DNA of 64,000 nt from Sipunculus nudus (taxonomy: Eukaryota > Annelida > Sipuncula > Golfingiida > Sipunculidae). The translations under genes were made by a program, and so were the position numbers. Positions 35,601 through 45,100 of the stretch are shown piece after piece. The stretch covers positions 75,680,643 through 75,744,642 of the forward strand of contig CM049307.1 of NCBI GenBank assembly GCA_026874595.1, written 5' to 3'. Below the pieces are notes generated by a model. That model had not been told where the DNA came from, did not search any database, and saw nothing but the letters and a program-made list of their open reading frames with translations. Position 1 is the stretch's first letter; each line of letters opens with the position of its first letter.

Positions 35601-36063
35601 TCAGAAACCCTGCTGTTGGTTTACGAAACCCCAGTCTTGGTCTTGGACCCCCTGGACTCAAGCTTGCTCTAGGAACCCCTGGCCTTGGCCTTGAAACCCC
35701 TGGCCTTGGCCTTTAATCCCTAGCATTGGTCTTGGAACCCTGGTATTGGTCTAAGAACCCCTGGCCTTGGTCTTGAAACCCCTGGCCTTGGTCTAGGAAC
35801 CCTGGTCTTGGTCATGGAACCCCTGGTCTTGTTCTCAGTCTTCATCTCAGAACCCCTGGTCTTTGAACCCTGGTCTTGGTCTCAGAACCCCTTGCCTAAG
35901 TCCTGGTCTCAGATTAGCCAGTCTTGGCTAAAACACATACATGAGCTGTACAGACCTGATTTTGGTTCTGATGACTGGTGCTGATCCAGCTCTGTGGGGA
36001 GGATGTCAAACTGGAGGCGGCCAGCACTCTGCTAATTGGTCGACTGGCAAAACCTGTCATCAT
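29626..36063 (-). CDS. BOLA1: BolA-like protein 1, mitochondrial
   Basis: Six minus-strand coding exons, in transcript order 36063-35956, 32805-32755, 32118-32067, 31070-31006, 30602-30534 and 29706-29626 (TAA), join in frame to 141 codons; human BOLA1 has 137. Exon 1 gives an Arg/Ser/Ala-rich, acid-free N-terminus (ASRPISRVLAASSLTSS) typical of a mitochondrial presequence. Exon 2 has VGPVEASIQNKL, exons 3-4 give HLDVKNES and GSETHFKVVVVS, exon 5 has RHRMVNEVLSEEL and SVHALSIM with the conserved His, and exon 6 gives AQTPEQW and a BOLA1-type tail. BOLA1 works with glutaredoxin-5 in mitochondrial iron-sulfur and redox homeostasis. Five of the six junctions have ordinary splice sites; the exon 1 donor (GTCTGT) is weak. 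RARS2 is divergent, 6 kb away. The exon 5 donor lies in a minisatellite. Confidence 0.93.
30155..30540 (-). repeat. minisatellite repeating the BOLA1 exon 5 splice donor
   Basis: On the minus strand the exon 5 end and donor, TATAATG|GTAAGTACAAG, open a run of about ten degenerate 35-45 bp units of the form TAATG-GTAAGTACAAGTT-TTCTTAATGTC. Good donor-like copies occur at 30533, 30501 (ATG|GTAAGT) and 30371 (CTG|GTAAGT); others are decayed. The array occupies the start of intron 5. Confidence 0.85.
31195..31700. repeat. interspersed repeat family B, copy 2
   Basis: Lies in BOLA1 intron 3 and matches 1118-1512 and 57240-58140. Shared phrases include GGACTACTTGTCTCAACTG, ACATTTCACATGCACATGC and CACAAACCCTAACCAGCAG. 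Confidence 0.65.
33647..33664. repeat. poly-C tract (18 nt)
   Basis: Uninterrupted C run in BOLA1 intron 1. Confidence 0.9.
33710..34350 (+). repeat. GGTCA-rich tandem repeat, family C copy 2, ending in a poly-G tract
   Basis: About four units of 132-146 bp, with TTTGACCTTGAAGAT-like starts near 33731, 33878, 34013 and 34145. Each has a TGACC/GGTCA module and a TTTTGGTAGGAACAA phrase, followed by CAGCCCTTTAAAAGTTA-like sequence. A G17 run at 34333-34349 and GAGACATAAT follow; the latter also ends copy 1 at 29150. It lies in BOLA1 intron 1. Confidence 0.8.
35030..35935. repeat. degenerate TGGTCTTGG / GAACCCCTGG tandem repeat
   Basis: The first half repeats AAAATGGTCTTGG and TTTATCTTAAAGC phrases. 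The second half repeats GAACCCCTGGTCTTGGTCT-like units of about 24 bp. It ends about 20 bp before the BOLA1 exon 1 donor. No coding function seen. Confidence 0.75.
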
Positions 36064-36339
36064 AAATACAGATATTAATGACATAACTTGAGCAGATCTG
36101 AGGTAAATTGACTAACAAGGGATCTATGGGAAAAACAAGGGATCTATGGGCCAGTGCTCATCTGAATTTTGTAAAATTTTAACAAATGTAAAATATACGA
36201 ATTTCTATTGTTATTTATATTTTATATGTTAGCATTTGAAAAGATGAGACGAAATGGCCCTGCTGTTTGGTGATAATCAAGTACTAAACATATGATTGCC
36301 AAACTACAACTCTGACATGCTTGCCATGTAATAATTACA
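36064..36339. other. BOLA1 upstream region
   Basis: Sequence immediately upstream of the BOLA1 start codon. It should hold the promoter and 5' UTR, but no clear core-promoter motif was seen. Confidence 0.35.
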
Positions 36340-36560
36340 GATCCATGGAAAAGTGGACAGAAAGGACTGATCCATCTGCTGAGGCAGTGGAATAATGCTT
36401 TCAAGTTTCAGGATTGGTAGGAGAACTTAGGGACATCTAACTGTATGTCAAAGTTTCGATTCGTAAGTCCAATGGTTTCAAAACGTGTCTTGTTCTTGGA
36501 CAGATGGCGGACACAAAACCATCACTATGGCTCAGATGACTAATAAAGTAAACTGAGCTA
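36340..36560 (+). repeat. family D element, partial copy 3
   Basis: Contains the terminal portion of family D: GGTAGGAGAACTTAGGGACAT, TTTCAAAACGTGTC and GCTCAGATGACTAAT before GAGCTAAAAAG. Confidence 0.65.
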
Positions 36561-36747
36561 AAAAGAAAGATTCAAATACATAATAAAACAAGGGACCCCA
36601 TGGGTCACTTTACACAGCTGAATTATGGGAAATTTTAGTAAACGCAAAATATACTCATTTCTTTTGGTTTTTCATATATATTTACATTTGATAAGCTGGA
36701 GGAAATGGCTCTGCTAAAATGAAACCCTGTAAATAATAGAATAATGG

Positions 36748-36775
36748 AGAGAGAGAGAGACAGAGAGAGAGAGAG
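36748..36775. repeat. (GA)n microsatellite
   Basis: Run of GA dinucleotides with one interruption. Confidence 0.9.
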
Positions 36776-37181
36776 CATTCTTTCCCGTCCTAAATGAACT
36801 TACTAATATTTGTTTTATAATGGGGAAAAAAATTAATCTTAGTTGTTATGGAACCATGAAACACAAGTATCCAAGTGGTGTGTCTTGTGTTGTAGGCAGT
36901 AAATAGGCAAAGCTAGTGCATGGAACAGATCCCCTGGCATGGCATACACCATGGCTTATCTTGCATGAACTCTAACTGTACTTAGACATGGGACTTGGAT
37001 TCACAGGTTGGCAACGGTGCTAGCGGTGGCCCGTGTTCTTCTTGAGGTATAAGGTTAATATCTGTGTAATTTACCGATTAGTGACAGAGATTGATGTACA
37101 AGGGTAAATTGCACTATGACAAATAAAGGCACCAATTTCATGAAAATTAATAGTTTGAAGTTGGGACAAAAATTTATTATA

Positions 37182-37470
37182 AGGCCAAAAAAAAAATAAG
37201 GTATGGTTCTCAGGCACTTTTTTTCAGAAATCGGTGCGGGCGGGTGGTATTTTATTTTTGACCTTTTTTTTAATGCTCCGATAAAATGTCATATGATCAG
37301 TGAACAGCATGAAAATAACAATTTTTTTTTGCTAAACAGGTAAAAGCACTACATAAATTGTACTGTTTTTCTACTTGAAAGATAAAAATCAAAATAAAAA
37401 TTTTTGATGCGGGGGTTAAAAATTGACGCGGGCGGTGCCTGAGAACCACACCTTTTATTTTTTTGGGCCT
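37182..37470. mobile_element. MITE with TGGTTCTCAGGCA inverted ends, copy 1
   Basis: The left end AGGCC, A-run, then GGTATGGTTCTCAGGCA is the inverted copy of the right end TGCCTGAGAACCACACC, T-run, GGGCCT. A second, diverged copy lies at 51569-51858 with the same ends. It is 289 bp with no coding capacity. Confidence 0.8.
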
Positions 37471-37599
37471 AAGCTATAATTATCCTGACTGAAGCTTAAA
37501 GATACCACATGCATGAAATGTGGAACTGGCATGTGGAATATTGATAAAAATCAGTCTTTTCCACCTGTTCATTTTTTTAGTTTTTCTTGGCTCCCTGGG

Positions 37600-37825
37600 G
37601 AGCAATACAAGTTGCTTAGAAGGTTATTTCAATGGTTCAACATTTGCTGGCTTGCTACCCATGACCAGTACTGATTCACTCCTGCGTCAAAAGAGCGCAC
37701 CATTGTGGTAAAGACTTGGCTTAAGGAGTCTTAGCGCAGATGGGGGTAAGAACAGGATGCGAACCCACAACTTTGCGATCACAAGTCCAGCGCCCTGATC
37801 CTGGCATTACATCACCATGCTCCAT
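37600..37825 (-). mobile_element. tRNA-derived SINE
   Basis: On the minus strand a tRNA-like head contains a B-box GGGTTCGCATCC at about 37755-37766, preceded by GGGCGCTGGACTTGTGATCGC resembling an anticodon arm. A non-tRNA body with CATCTGCGCTAAGACTCC follows. The cloverleaf is degenerate, so a SINE is more likely than a tRNA gene. Confidence 0.55.
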
Positions 37826-38248
37826 GCATGGTTTATAGCATCACAGATGTTATAGCAAACGGAACATTTCCTTTGAACATGCAGTGACTTCATACATATT
37901 TTACGAGAAATATCCATAAACAACAAACACCTGTTTAAATGTTTCTAAAATTATGTACTTCTGAAAAAAAATGCAAAAGGTCAATCTCATAATCATATCT
38001 ATATAATCAGATCAAAATTGGAGACAGTGGTGTAGCATTTTGTTAATGATATATGTAAGAGAGATGCTCCTGCACATCTGCCAAGAATTATACCAACACA
38101 ATCTCACTAAAGCGGCGTTCATCATTTGTTCTCTGGATTCGGCAACAGAGTGAAGAGTGTTCGACTGTCCTTCTTGTGCTCCAAGCACCGGTGATGTTAC
38201 CTGGACAATAGGTCATATATTTCGTCGTGGCCGCTGGGCGATAATAGA

Positions 38249-38696
38249 GTGACACGGGCACTCGGTAAAACCCGGAATTTCCGAGGATATTCCGAGATCC
38301 CTCGGAATAAAAGTTTGAGCCATTTCCCTCGGCAGAGGATCCTTGACAGTAGAAAAAAAGTACCCATACCTTAAGAATGAACAATTATCTTCCCATTTAT
38401 TCAGGGTACTGTTCTAATCCTCGACTTATTAAGGTACAGCGTACGATTTTTTTAACATCTCCTGGAGGCCCTGCACGACAGCCATGTTTACTAATATTTT
38501 GGAAGCGCCTGAAGAATTCCCGGAGAATCCAGACCCACGGCGACCGGGCCCACTCAAAACCACACAAAAAAACAACAGCTTTCTCCATTCCTGTTGACAA
38601 ATTAATTATTACCTGTTGGATTACATCGATTATTCGTTTAATTCTTCTATAGCGCTTTAATTGCATTATGATAATTAATAGTAATAAAATGTACAA

Positions 38697-38743
<47 letters not shown>

Positions 38744-39472
38744 AAATAATTACATTGGTATTTTAAATTAATTATTTCATTGTGGTATCAGGTGTATTTC
38801 ATGAGGCTTAATTTACTTACAATTTGTACATATTTCATTTGATTGTTATGGTTCAGTTGTTAATAAATGATTTTGTTTTCAAATGTGTTCCTTTGTTCAT
38901 TGGACTAATAAAAAATAGAATTTTAATAATGCCAGTGGTAAATGAAGACACTTGTAGACACTGATACTGCTGAAGCCTCCTTGTCCAAATGTCATGCCAC
39001 TTCCATTAATTGTAGAATCTCTCTCCATGCCCTGCCCCTTTCTTTAGTTGTGGCCTTCCACAATATATCATGATCTTAATATCAGTAAGAGGAGTTTATC
39101 TGATAAATCTACAATTCACTCTCTTTACTGGCCAAATCCTTTTTATCCAGACCCATGTCAGCTGTGTATACTTTCCACGAATTCTCATGAAACCACCGGA
39201 TTTAGGTATGATCTACCGTAAACAAGGCCGTCGTCCCGGGCCGGTCAGATCTGGCTCGGAAAACCGTAGAATACGCCTTTAAAAGTCGAAGATTAGAACG
39301 GAACCCTAAAGAAATAGGAAGATAATTATTCATTTTATATGTATGTGAACTTTTTTCCTACTTTCAGGGATCTTCTGCTGAGGGAAATGGCTCGAACTTT
39401 TATTCCGAGGAATCTCGGAATATCCTTGGAAATTCCGCGGAAATTCCGGGTTTTACCGAGTGCCAGTGACAC
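38249..39472. repeat. 1.2 kb inverted repeat with about 245-255 bp arms
   Basis: Left arm 38249-38490 and right arm 39217-39472 are inverted copies, about 80% alike by eye. Both start with GTGACAC-type ends and contain GCACTCGGTAAAACCCGGAA-like sequence and CATTTCCCTC. The right arm has an 11 bp duplication in a palindromic GGAAATTCC stretch. The centre holds a (TA)n tract at 38697-38741. Reading outward, each arm has a pyrimidine tract and AG (CTACTTTCAG at about 39357-39366 on the plus strand). Confidence 0.75.
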
Positions 39473-39659
39473 GTCCGGACCAAGATTCTGTGAGTACAGA
39501 AACGTATACCGTCCACACAAAGTCAAGAAACAAAACAAATGACAAGCTCTACAAAGATGATATCCTTCCTTAATTAATATCACTCGTGTTGTATACTTTA
39601 TATGTAAAGCTGGCAAACAATAATTGCCAGTGAGATGGGAGCGAGTTGCAGTGACATCC

Positions 39660-40150
39660 CTGTGTGTGGGTCCGCCTAAACATTCAAAACACCGGTGTTT
39701 TGGGTACGTGTGACGAAACACCACGAAACACCCTTTTAAATTCGAATTTGAAGCAAAACACTTGTATCAGTTAATAAATCATCATCTGTTTGATATGTTA
39801 ATGTAGAATTTGTGCCACTATTCTGTGAAATAAAAGAAAGCAATAGTGTTTTGTATAATTGACAAGTACGCTGCTTGATTTTGACTTGCGCCACTAGGGG
39901 GCAGGGTCATAGCTGGCATAAACGGCTGCCATGGGGGCCGGTGAACCGACCAAGGCACGAAACACTCGTTTTTATCTTTATGACATGAATTTATGAAACA
40001 ATATTGCAGAGATATATTCATCAGATGATTATCTATCGATTGGTCTTATGTTTTCGGTTTAGGTTTGAAGTGAAGTGGGTGTTTCATGGTGTTTTGTCAC
40101 AGATACCCAAAACACCTGTGTTTTGGGTGTTTAGGGGGACCGCTGTGTGT
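39660..40150. mobile_element. hAT-like MITE with 8 bp target duplication
   Basis: The element at 39668-40142 has inverted ends of about 60 bp: GGTCCGCCTAAACATTCAAA on the left, and its inverted match TTTTGGGTGTTTAGGGGGACC on the right. It is flanked by CTGTGTGT on both sides (39660-39667 and 40143-40150). The 8 bp duplication fits the hAT superfamily. No transposase is encoded. Confidence 0.8.
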
Positions 40151-40454
40151 TAGTTGCGCTGCCTGCCTCAATGGCATTGGCAGTGACCTGGTCACTGGTT
40201 ACATTGGCGATTATCACTGATTATTTCACCCTGTTGGGCCCAAAAACTTAGTGAAAGGCTAATCAATAACTACAACTTAAGTTGTAGGCCTGAGTATAGA
40301 ATGCGGCCTACATTTCCATAATGGGTCTAAACAGACTGGACGGTCCCATATTAGTAGTAATCAACATAAGCCATGTCACATACCTGATGATATGATATCG
40401 ACATGCCTCTTACTTCTCCATTACATAAATCCTAAATTTTGGAGCACATCTAGA

Positions 40455-40710
40455 ATTCAGGCTGCTGATTGAGCCATTGAGTTTGAGTCAGTGAATAAAA
40501 CTTCTGGGTCTATGTTTATGGTTTCTAGTCTCTTGTTCGTATGTCTGCCGTATGTATCTGTGTCTCTGTCTAGTGGCGAACCTGTAATGAGAAATGCAAT
40601 TATTAGTACACATAACATGCAATTGTGAAGCTCTCCACCAGGTCTCGAACCAGCAATCATGGATTAACAAGTCCTATGCGCTACCACTGCGCCATGCAAG
40701 ACGAGTTGGG
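40455..40710 (-). mobile_element. tRNA-derived SINE
   Basis: On the minus strand a head with A-box TGGCGCAGTGGTAGCGC (about 40680-40696) and B-box GGTTCGAGACC (about 40644-40654) leads into unrelated sequence. Both internal RNA polymerase III promoter boxes are good. The anticodon stem pairs poorly, which argues for a SINE rather than a working tRNA gene. Confidence 0.55.
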
Positions 40711-42107
40711 TGTGAGGGGTGGAGTGGGGATATTTTAATCTACTTTTCAGAATTGGTCTTAGTTGCTAAATGAGGGTTAATTTTTGTCAAGCGTATGCGT
40801 CAAAGCACCTGGACGTCGCAAAAGCTTAAAAAATTAACCCTCAGCCGTTTGTTAACTGCATGCCACTAAACCGTACTCCGTCTCGCGCTTTGCGCGGACA
40901 AGGTGGAGCCACTGTTTTATTTGTGAACCCTAACCCTTGAAATACACCAAATATATCCATAATGTGTGTGCGTACAAATGCCTGGAGGGCGCCAGACAAC
41001 GGATGTGAATGACGTAGGCAGGACGTGCACATAAGCCAAGTGTTGTAAATTAGCAAGAGGGAGGAACCATGATGGATACGAGCATGTTAAATTGCGTGAA
41101 GGAAGGATAAATTGTACATTATTACAGGGTAGGAGGTACATGGGAAGGATATAGGATACCATTAACTTACAAAGGAGTAAACCGGATATATTATAACAAT
41201 GTTTCACATGTATCAGTTGTGTCTTAACGTGTCCAGAACAGTGGCCTGAATTCTAGACTTGTACCTAAATTTCATTACGTCTGTCTGTATACACCCAAAA
41301 ACTCGTCCATGTAGACTGGATTGTATACTCGCTCCGTTGCTGTTTGTTGTAATCTCAACCTAAACCAACTTATCCATCCATTGTTTCAGATTGCAGAAAC
41401 AACCAAAAGTTGGACAATGGAGATCACAGAACATAGATAGTAACACAGAAAATGGAGTCACTCCATAAAACTCTATTCATTTTTCATGCTCTCCCATGCA
41501 GACCAGATTCCTAACACACTCCAATAACAATTGTCCAGAACCTTTTTGCTGATTTCCTTACAAACACTTATAAATACATCCCCTATGCACAATTTCAAAT
41601 AACACAAACTATGTGGAAGTTTGATTAATTGTCACATATTTAAAGTTTATGTTATTACCACCAAGTTTCTAGATTTATTGCTGTAACTGGACAGGATCTA
41701 AGCTGACCACGGTCTGAGGAACATCAGCGTAGGAGTGCATGGATCACGAGCAATGCCAATGACATAGCAATGTAGATATGACACCTCCTCAGAATGGGCC
41801 AGAAGTAAGCTTAATGGGCATATTGCATCTTAATTGCAGTTATACACTGGTTGACAACTTGGTCCTGGCCAATTTGGGCTAAATAGATTTAGAACCCTTT
41901 AAAATCTTTAAAACCTCATAAACCTCCTTGGTGATGTTGCTGGTAATGAACATTACCATCTGACACTACCATTACATTGTCACATGCTGGAAAGAGTGAT
42001 TGGAGGATTAATTTCCAAACTTGCTCAGGGACAGTGGTTATATCCATGTTACATTATCTTTTTCAGTGGCACATCACATGATCAGATGACAGCGAGACAG
42101 TGTTGTG
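40711..42107. other. RARS2 upstream region
   Basis: No coding exon recognised. It contains the 5' UTR and presumably the promoter of RARS2; no TATA box was evident. ATG triplets just upstream of 42108 are out of frame or followed by stops. Confidence 0.4.
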
Positions 42108-45100
42108 ATGGCAAACAAGATTAGAAGACTGATAACTAATAAGGTAAATTAGCTATCATTGTTGTCTGATACTGATACTGAAGAAACCAATGTACTAGTA
42201 AGCCAGAATATAACTGTAACACAAAATCACTTCTCACTATTTCCGGTTTGCTCATCACTGTATAATTCTCAAAAAGTTGTCAATGAATTATGAAAAAAAT
42301 TGATGTAAATACTTAATACAATTTGTAACAGTTAAGTATCTGCTGCTTAAGTTTCTCAGTGCAGATGCAGCATTAATTTTACTAGCTAATGTCAGTGAGG
42401 TGCCAGGTAAAAATGGCTGAGGTAATAATAGTGGAAGTATAAATGGCTAAGGTAGTTTATATTTGAAAGAGTTAAAAAGTACATAAATTATGCATTAGTT
42501 TTATTCTGCATTCTCCATTTCTGTAAACACTGCTTGTTTTACATGTTGGATGAGTTGGATGTTCCGTGCAAATACCCTGCTGTAATTGGTCCTTTGTATA
42601 TTCTTTGCCCACAAACCTGCTAAAGCAAGCAGTGATTTAGCAAAAGAAGAATGTAACCCATAACTATTCTGCTTAAGTAAAGTGTTCAAGTAGTTTTCTG
42701 TTGATGAAAGAATAACTGACATCAAAATATTTTAGAAGTGTATGTATATCTGTAGCTTACCTATTAGTAAATAAAGTGGAAGCACAAATGTATGTTATTC
42801 AGTCTGATAATATTAAGTAATTACATATTTAGTGCACATATCACAAGGTATGGTCAAACCTTTTGCGTAAGTCTTTTCCTTCCCATGGGCAGATCCAGGA
42901 TTTAGGAAAAGGAAGGATTCAACCCACCATCAATGAATCAAGCAAGATCCTCACTAATACAAACATTCACAATTTGATTAATTATTTACTCCTTGATTTT
43001 AAAACAAGAAAAATTATTATTTCCACTTCATATCTCTGACCTTTCCTTTATTATATAGATCATTGATGCAGCAGCCCAGTCTCTGGCTCATGAGAATGGC
43101 TTTGACAGAGACAAGGTGGCCTGGTGTGTGCGGATGTCTGCTGTTTTCAAGAACAAGAGGTAAACAGAGGGAAGGAGGTAGGCTTGTTGTAAAGGCATAA
43201 GACTTTAGTGATGAAGGTGCAAAGTTCAAAACCTGTCATCTCCAAAGTGAAATGGTGATATGACAAAAGATCCTCAATTTTATTTTACATTTAATACAAT
43301 CATATACACTTAAATGAAACCTGGCTGTTGAAATCTCCACTTAATGGAAACGGTTTTTTAAAGTGCAAAACATTTCATATGTCTTTCATATCAAATTTGC
43401 TGCTTTATTTAAACAATTATAATTGAATTTTTTTTAAACCATGAAACAAAAAGTCTGAGAACAGGGTCCAACTCCAGCTGAATAGAAACTCTAATAATGA
43501 AAGCTGCTAATTACCCTTCAGTTCGTGACTGATCTGACACAGTAAGTGGCTTTCTGCTGGTGGAGAGTGGTGACATTATGTTTAGGTTGCAGGACTTGTG
43601 AATTACAGACATGGCTTGCTCCATATCTTAAATCCAGAAAGTTTAGTTTTAATTTGGTATCCCTGATTCTAATTCAATAAGCAATGATAACTACAGTCTA
43701 ATGACCTAGATTTGTGGTAATAATGCCTGACAGTATTTTACTATTAAAGAAGCTTCCCTGCATGCTTACATCATGCTCTGGGACAGATGCAGGAAAAGGA
43801 GGATTCTACCTGAAATGGACTAATGACAAAGCCTAATAAAAGGTCCTTAGGTCAGGAAAAAGGGGTGTCCAGGCTGCAAAATTGATCTGAAACCATTTAA
43901 AAAGATTGCAGCGGCTAAAAAAGGGGGTTCCTGACCCCCTGGATCCTCCCCTTGGATCTGCTTCTGACACTTTTACTTGTGTGTTGCAGTTTTTTGTGTT
44001 TTATGTTTAAAGTTATTTATGTGTTTTGTGTTTAAAGTTATTTGTGTGTTTTGTGTTTGAACTTATTTGTGTGTTTTGTGTTTAAAGTTATTTGTGTGTT
44101 TTGTATTTAAAATTATTTGGTGGTTTTGTGTTTAAATTTATTTGGGTGTTTTGTATTTAAAATTATTTGGTGGTTTTGTGTTTAAAGTTATTTGTGTATT
44201 TTGTGTTGAAAGTTATTTGTGTGTTTTGTATTTAAAATCATTTGGTGGTTTTGTGTTTAAAGTTATTTTGGTGTTTTGTGTTGAAAGTTATTTGTGTATT
44301 TTGTGTTGAAAGTTATTTGTGTGTTTTGTGTTTAAAGTTATTTGTGTGTTTTGTGTTTAAAGTTATTTGCATGTTTTGTGTTCAAAGTTATTTGGGTGTT
44401 TTGTGTTTAAAGTTATTTGTGTATTTTGTGTTTAAAGTTATTTGTGTGTTTTGTGTTCAAAGTTATTTGGGTGTTTTGTGTTTAAAGTTATTTGTGTATT
44501 TTGTGTTTAAAGTTATTTGTGTGTTTTGTGTTTAAAGTTATTTGGGTGTTTTGTGTTTAAAGTTATTTGTGTGTTTGTGTTTAAAGTTATTTGGGTGTTT
44601 TGTGTTTAAAGTTATTTGTGTGTTTTGTGTTTAAAGTGTGGAGCAGCCTCAGGTGAAGGTGCCGTATCGTTATCTTCAGCTCTGTGGTCTGCTGAAAGCT
44701 CAGGGCTGGCAGGAGACACTGGACTGGGCACACGCTGTCAGAAATCAGGTACTGACACAGCAATATTACATTTTAATTTTATTTTAAGTATATTAAAGTG
44801 TTGAAGTCACTGTATTAAATTGCAGTAGCTCTAAGGAACTGTACATAATAAGATACATGAGGATATTTTTAAAAAATTTAGAATCAGATTATATGAAAAT
44901 GACTAAAAAATAGATATGCAGTTGACTAGATAATGGAGAATTCAACATAAAGGGGACATCACAGTAGATTCTTTAAACAGTGCACACATAAAGCATCCTC
45001 AGTATGTTGAGGAAGATTGTTCCAGAGGACAGCGGGGGAGTATCAATTCGAATAATCTCTTTCCAAATATACTGTGTCTGGACCCTGGGCACATGTTACC

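Noticed and set aside
39335-39724. 129-codon minus-strand open frame
   Set aside because: It overlaps the arm of the inverted repeat and an hAT-like MITE end, has no recognised domain, and lacks splice support.
40640-40700. Possible functional tRNA gene on the minus strand
   Set aside because: A and B boxes are good but the anticodon stem pairs poorly and the sequence continues into a SINE-like body.
44242-44535. Open frame of 97 codons with a hydrophobic repeating peptide
   Set aside because: It is translation of the 25 bp minisatellite; 75 nt (three units) gives a 25-residue period in all frames, so openness reflects the repeat.
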